Assembly (NCBI RefSeq): GCF_900604515.1
Contig: NZ_UWOS01000001.1
Coordinates: 744,001 to 808,000, forward strand
DNA length: 64,000 nucleotides
Source of the DNA: Arcanobacterium ihumii
GTDB taxonomy: Bacteria > Actinomycetota > Actinomycetes > Actinomycetales > Actinomycetaceae
Reading direction: 5' to 3'
In this document: positions 62,493 through 64,000 of the stretch, one piece after another
Layout of the letters: each line of letters begins with the position of its first letter
Position numbering within the stretch: position 1 is the stretch's first letter
Notes under the pieces: model-generated
Seen by the model: only the letters and a program-made list of their open reading frames with translations
Database searches by the model: none
Told to the model about the DNA's origin: nothing
Position numbers and translations under genes: made by a program

Positions 62493-62924
62493 TCAGGCAG
62501 ATCCCACCCATTCATCGGTTCCATCCGTAAATACTTGGCGCTTCCATACCGGGAGCTTTTCCTTGATCAAATCAACTAATTCCACAATTGTTTTAAACGA
62601 TTCCCTTCGATGAGGGCTCGAAACAGCCGCAACCATCGCTAGGTCACCAATACCTAAAACCCCAACACGGTGATATAGCGCAACCGAGACTTCCGGATGT
62701 CTAGCCGCTATCTCGTTAGCAACCTCCGCAATAACAACATCGGCACTTGGGTGGCAACTGTATTCGATCCCTGTCACTCCGCGACCGTCGTCGTGATTGC
62801 GCACCTTACCTTCAAATACTACGCTGGCACCCGCTGCGTCGTCGTCCACCAAAGCAGCAATCGCCGCGGTATCCAATGCGGTTTCGGAAATCCCGGTTCC
62901 TCGAACCTGTGAAGTCGCCATCAT
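62493..62924 (-). CDS. moaE: molybdopterin synthase catalytic subunit MoaE
   Basis: This is a 143-residue large subunit of molybdopterin synthase. GASVVFEGKVRNHDDGRGV and VALYHRVGVLGIGDLAMV are family patterns. The catalytic Lys is in the region WKRQVFTDG. Start at 62924 has AAGGAG 6 bases upstream. It is on the opposite strand to moaA and moaC, between them. The small subunit MoaD is not in this window. Confidence 0.93.
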   Translation of the reverse strand: MMATSQVRGTGISETALDTAAIAALVDDDAAGASVVFEGKVRNHDDGRGVTGIEYSCHPSADVVIAEVANEIAARHPEVSVALYHRVGVLGIGDLAMVAAVSSPHRRESFKTIVELVDLIKEKLPVWKRQVFTDGTDEWVGSA

Positions 62925-62994
62925 CATCCACTCCTTGAATCTGCGAAGTTCTTCAAAAACCTCAAAACACACTAGCATGGATTACGGAGGATTC

Positions 62995-63501
62995 ATGAAC
63001 GATATTAAATTTACACACCTAGATTCATCAGGCAAAGTATGGATGGTTGACGTTACCGCCAAACAACCAACTGTGCGTCACGCGCGTGCCCAAGCAAAGG
63101 TCACATGTTCGCCGCAGGTAATGGAAGCCCTGCGCACTGGCACAGTTCCAAAGGGCGACGTCCTTGCCGTAGCTCGGGTAGCAGGTATTGCTGCCGCAAA
63201 GAAGGTTCCAGATCTTCTTCCACTTGCACACACTATCGGTGTTCACGGAGCCGAAGTGGACGTAATTTTGAACGAAGACCACGTCCTGATTAAAACCCTG
63301 GTTCGTACCGCTGATCGCACCGGCGTAGAAATGGAAGCTCTGACTGCTGCTAACATTGCTGCGCTTACCGTCGTAGACATGGTGAAGGGTGTGGATCGAT
63401 CAGCTGCGATCACTGACTGCCTGATCACCCACAAATCGGGCGGACGATCCGGCAATTGGATTCGCCCAGGATTCGAAGAGGAGCTCGAAGAAAAATGTTG
63501 A
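62995..63501 (+). CDS. moaC: cyclic pyranopterin monophosphate synthase MoaC
   Basis: This is a 168-residue enzyme. LLPLAHTIGVHGAEV contains the PLAHT-type active-site region, where family members usually read PLCH. VEMEALTAANIAALTVVDM and DCLITHKSGGRSG are the other family patterns. Start at 62995 has CGGAGG 4 bases upstream. It is divergent from moaE (70 bases) and overlaps moeA by 7 bases. The Cys of PLCH is replaced by Ala, but that position is not the catalytic Lys/Asp. Confidence 0.92.
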   Translation: MNDIKFTHLDSSGKVWMVDVTAKQPTVRHARAQAKVTCSPQVMEALRTGTVPKGDVLAVARVAGIAAAKKVPDLLPLAHTIGVHGAEVDVILNEDHVLIKTLVRTADRTGVEMEALTAANIAALTVVDMVKGVDRSAAITDCLITHKSGGRSGNWIRPGFEEELEEKC

Positions 63502-64000
63502 TAACCCCCGAAGAATACGAAGCGCTTATTTTTAATAATCTTCAGCCGAAGCTAACAGAAACCATTCGCGTTCCGTTTCACAAAAGTTCAGGTTATACTC
63601 TTGCATCTGACGTACATGCTGAATTGAACGTTCCCTCATTCACTAATTCGGCAATGGATGGTTTTGCTGTGCGGACCGCAGATTTTTACGGAGAAGCACC
63701 CTATCATTTTCGGGTAATTACCGATATCGCAGCAGGATATTCCGTAAATTCAAGCGATAACCAGAATGCCGACGATGCCCAAGGTACCGATACTGGAACG
63801 CTGGGCATAGCGGCGCGTATTATGACCGGCGCACCCGTGCCAAGCTGGGCAGACGCCGTCATCAAGGTTGAGGACACCAACGCTCCTCACGGCGCCTCTA
63901 GGATGCCAGACACCGTCAAGATCAACATTCTCCCAAAGGTTGGGCAAAATATCCGACGTGCCGGAGAGGATGTTCATGTTGGCGACGTTGTTTTACGAGC
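63495..64000 (+). CDS. moeA: molybdopterin molybdenumtransferase MoeA (3' end outside window)
   Basis: This is the N-terminal 168 residues of MoeA, open to the right edge. The start ATG at 63495 overlaps moaC by 7 bases. MLITPEEYEALIFNNL is followed by LNVPSFTNSAMDGFAVRTAD, the strong MoeA signature, then RIMTGAPVPSWADAVIKVED and GQNIRRAGEDVHVGDVVL. A short insert of Asn/Asp/Gly-rich sequence (SSDNQNADDAQGTDTG) lies before the second signature. MoeA inserts molybdate into adenylated molybdopterin. Confidence 0.93.
   Translation, partial: MLITPEEYEALIFNNLQPKLTETIRVPFHKSSGYTLASDVHAELNVPSFTNSAMDGFAVRTADFYGEAPYHFRVITDIAAGYSVNSSDNQNADDAQGTDTGTLGIAARIMTGAPVPSWADAVIKVEDTNAPHGASRMPDTVKINILPKVGQNIRRAGEDVHVGDVVLR

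Overview
The window looks like a chromosomal segment of a mid-G+C actinobacterium, most likely a member of the Actinomycetaceae (Arcanobacterium/Trueperella-like). By eye G+C is close to 50%. The evidence is lineage-specific genes (WhiB, CarD, DUF4244 Flp pilin, SenX3/RegX3, ponA2-type PBP with a PASTA domain) and gene order shared with other actinobacteria: carD-ispD-ispF-cysS-rlmB, topA-tmk-holB, helicase plus tad locus, nth-crp-whiB4-ponA2-phosphoesterase. The genus is inferred. No insertion sequence, prophage, CRISPR array or replication origin was seen.

Layout. 1-6.5 kb: the end of a LytR_C-domain gene, then leftward cysS, rlmB, an unknown 440-residue protein, an ASCH protein and a uracil permease. 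6.6-8.6 kb: an MFS gene and a decayed Amidase_6 gene inserted between cysS and ispF. 8.6-14.8 kb: ispF, ispD, carD, regX3/senX3, phoU, a lipoprotein and gpmA. 14.9-17.3 kb: a TauE permease and an amino-acid permease. 17.5-31 kb: the main accessory region. It has three membrane-anchored esterase paralogues, two small proteins that consist of the esterases' membrane anchor alone, and between them a 2692-residue wall-anchored protein with about 14 DUF5979-like repeats. 31-40.3 kb: tRNA-Thr, a secreted peptidase, holB, tmk, topA and an MrfA-type helicase. 40.3-45.2 kb: a compact Tad/Flp pilus operon. 45.3-54.1 kb: a membrane protein, an EphE-like hydrolase, nth, crp, ridA, a short DUF4177-like gene, whiB4, ponA2, a phosphoesterase and tRNA-Pro. 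54.3-60.1 kb: etfBA, a YeaQ-type protein, a nitroreductase with a structured RNA upstream, and a P-type ATPase. 60.2-64 kb: a cysteine-rich regulator and molybdenum-cofactor genes (moaA, moaE, moaC, start of moeA).

How the genes fit together. Most of the window is housekeeping: isoprenoid precursors, tRNA charging, rRNA methylation, phosphate sensing, DNA replication and repair, peptidoglycan synthesis and molybdenum cofactor. The surface-related content is the Tad pilus, the giant adhesin-like protein and the esterase/anchor array. The two points most worth following up are that array and the structured, terminator-ended RNA on the minus strand at about 57.39-57.60 kb. Two genes are easy to miss: a 52-codon DUF4177-like gene at 49706-49864 and the partial moeA at the right edge.
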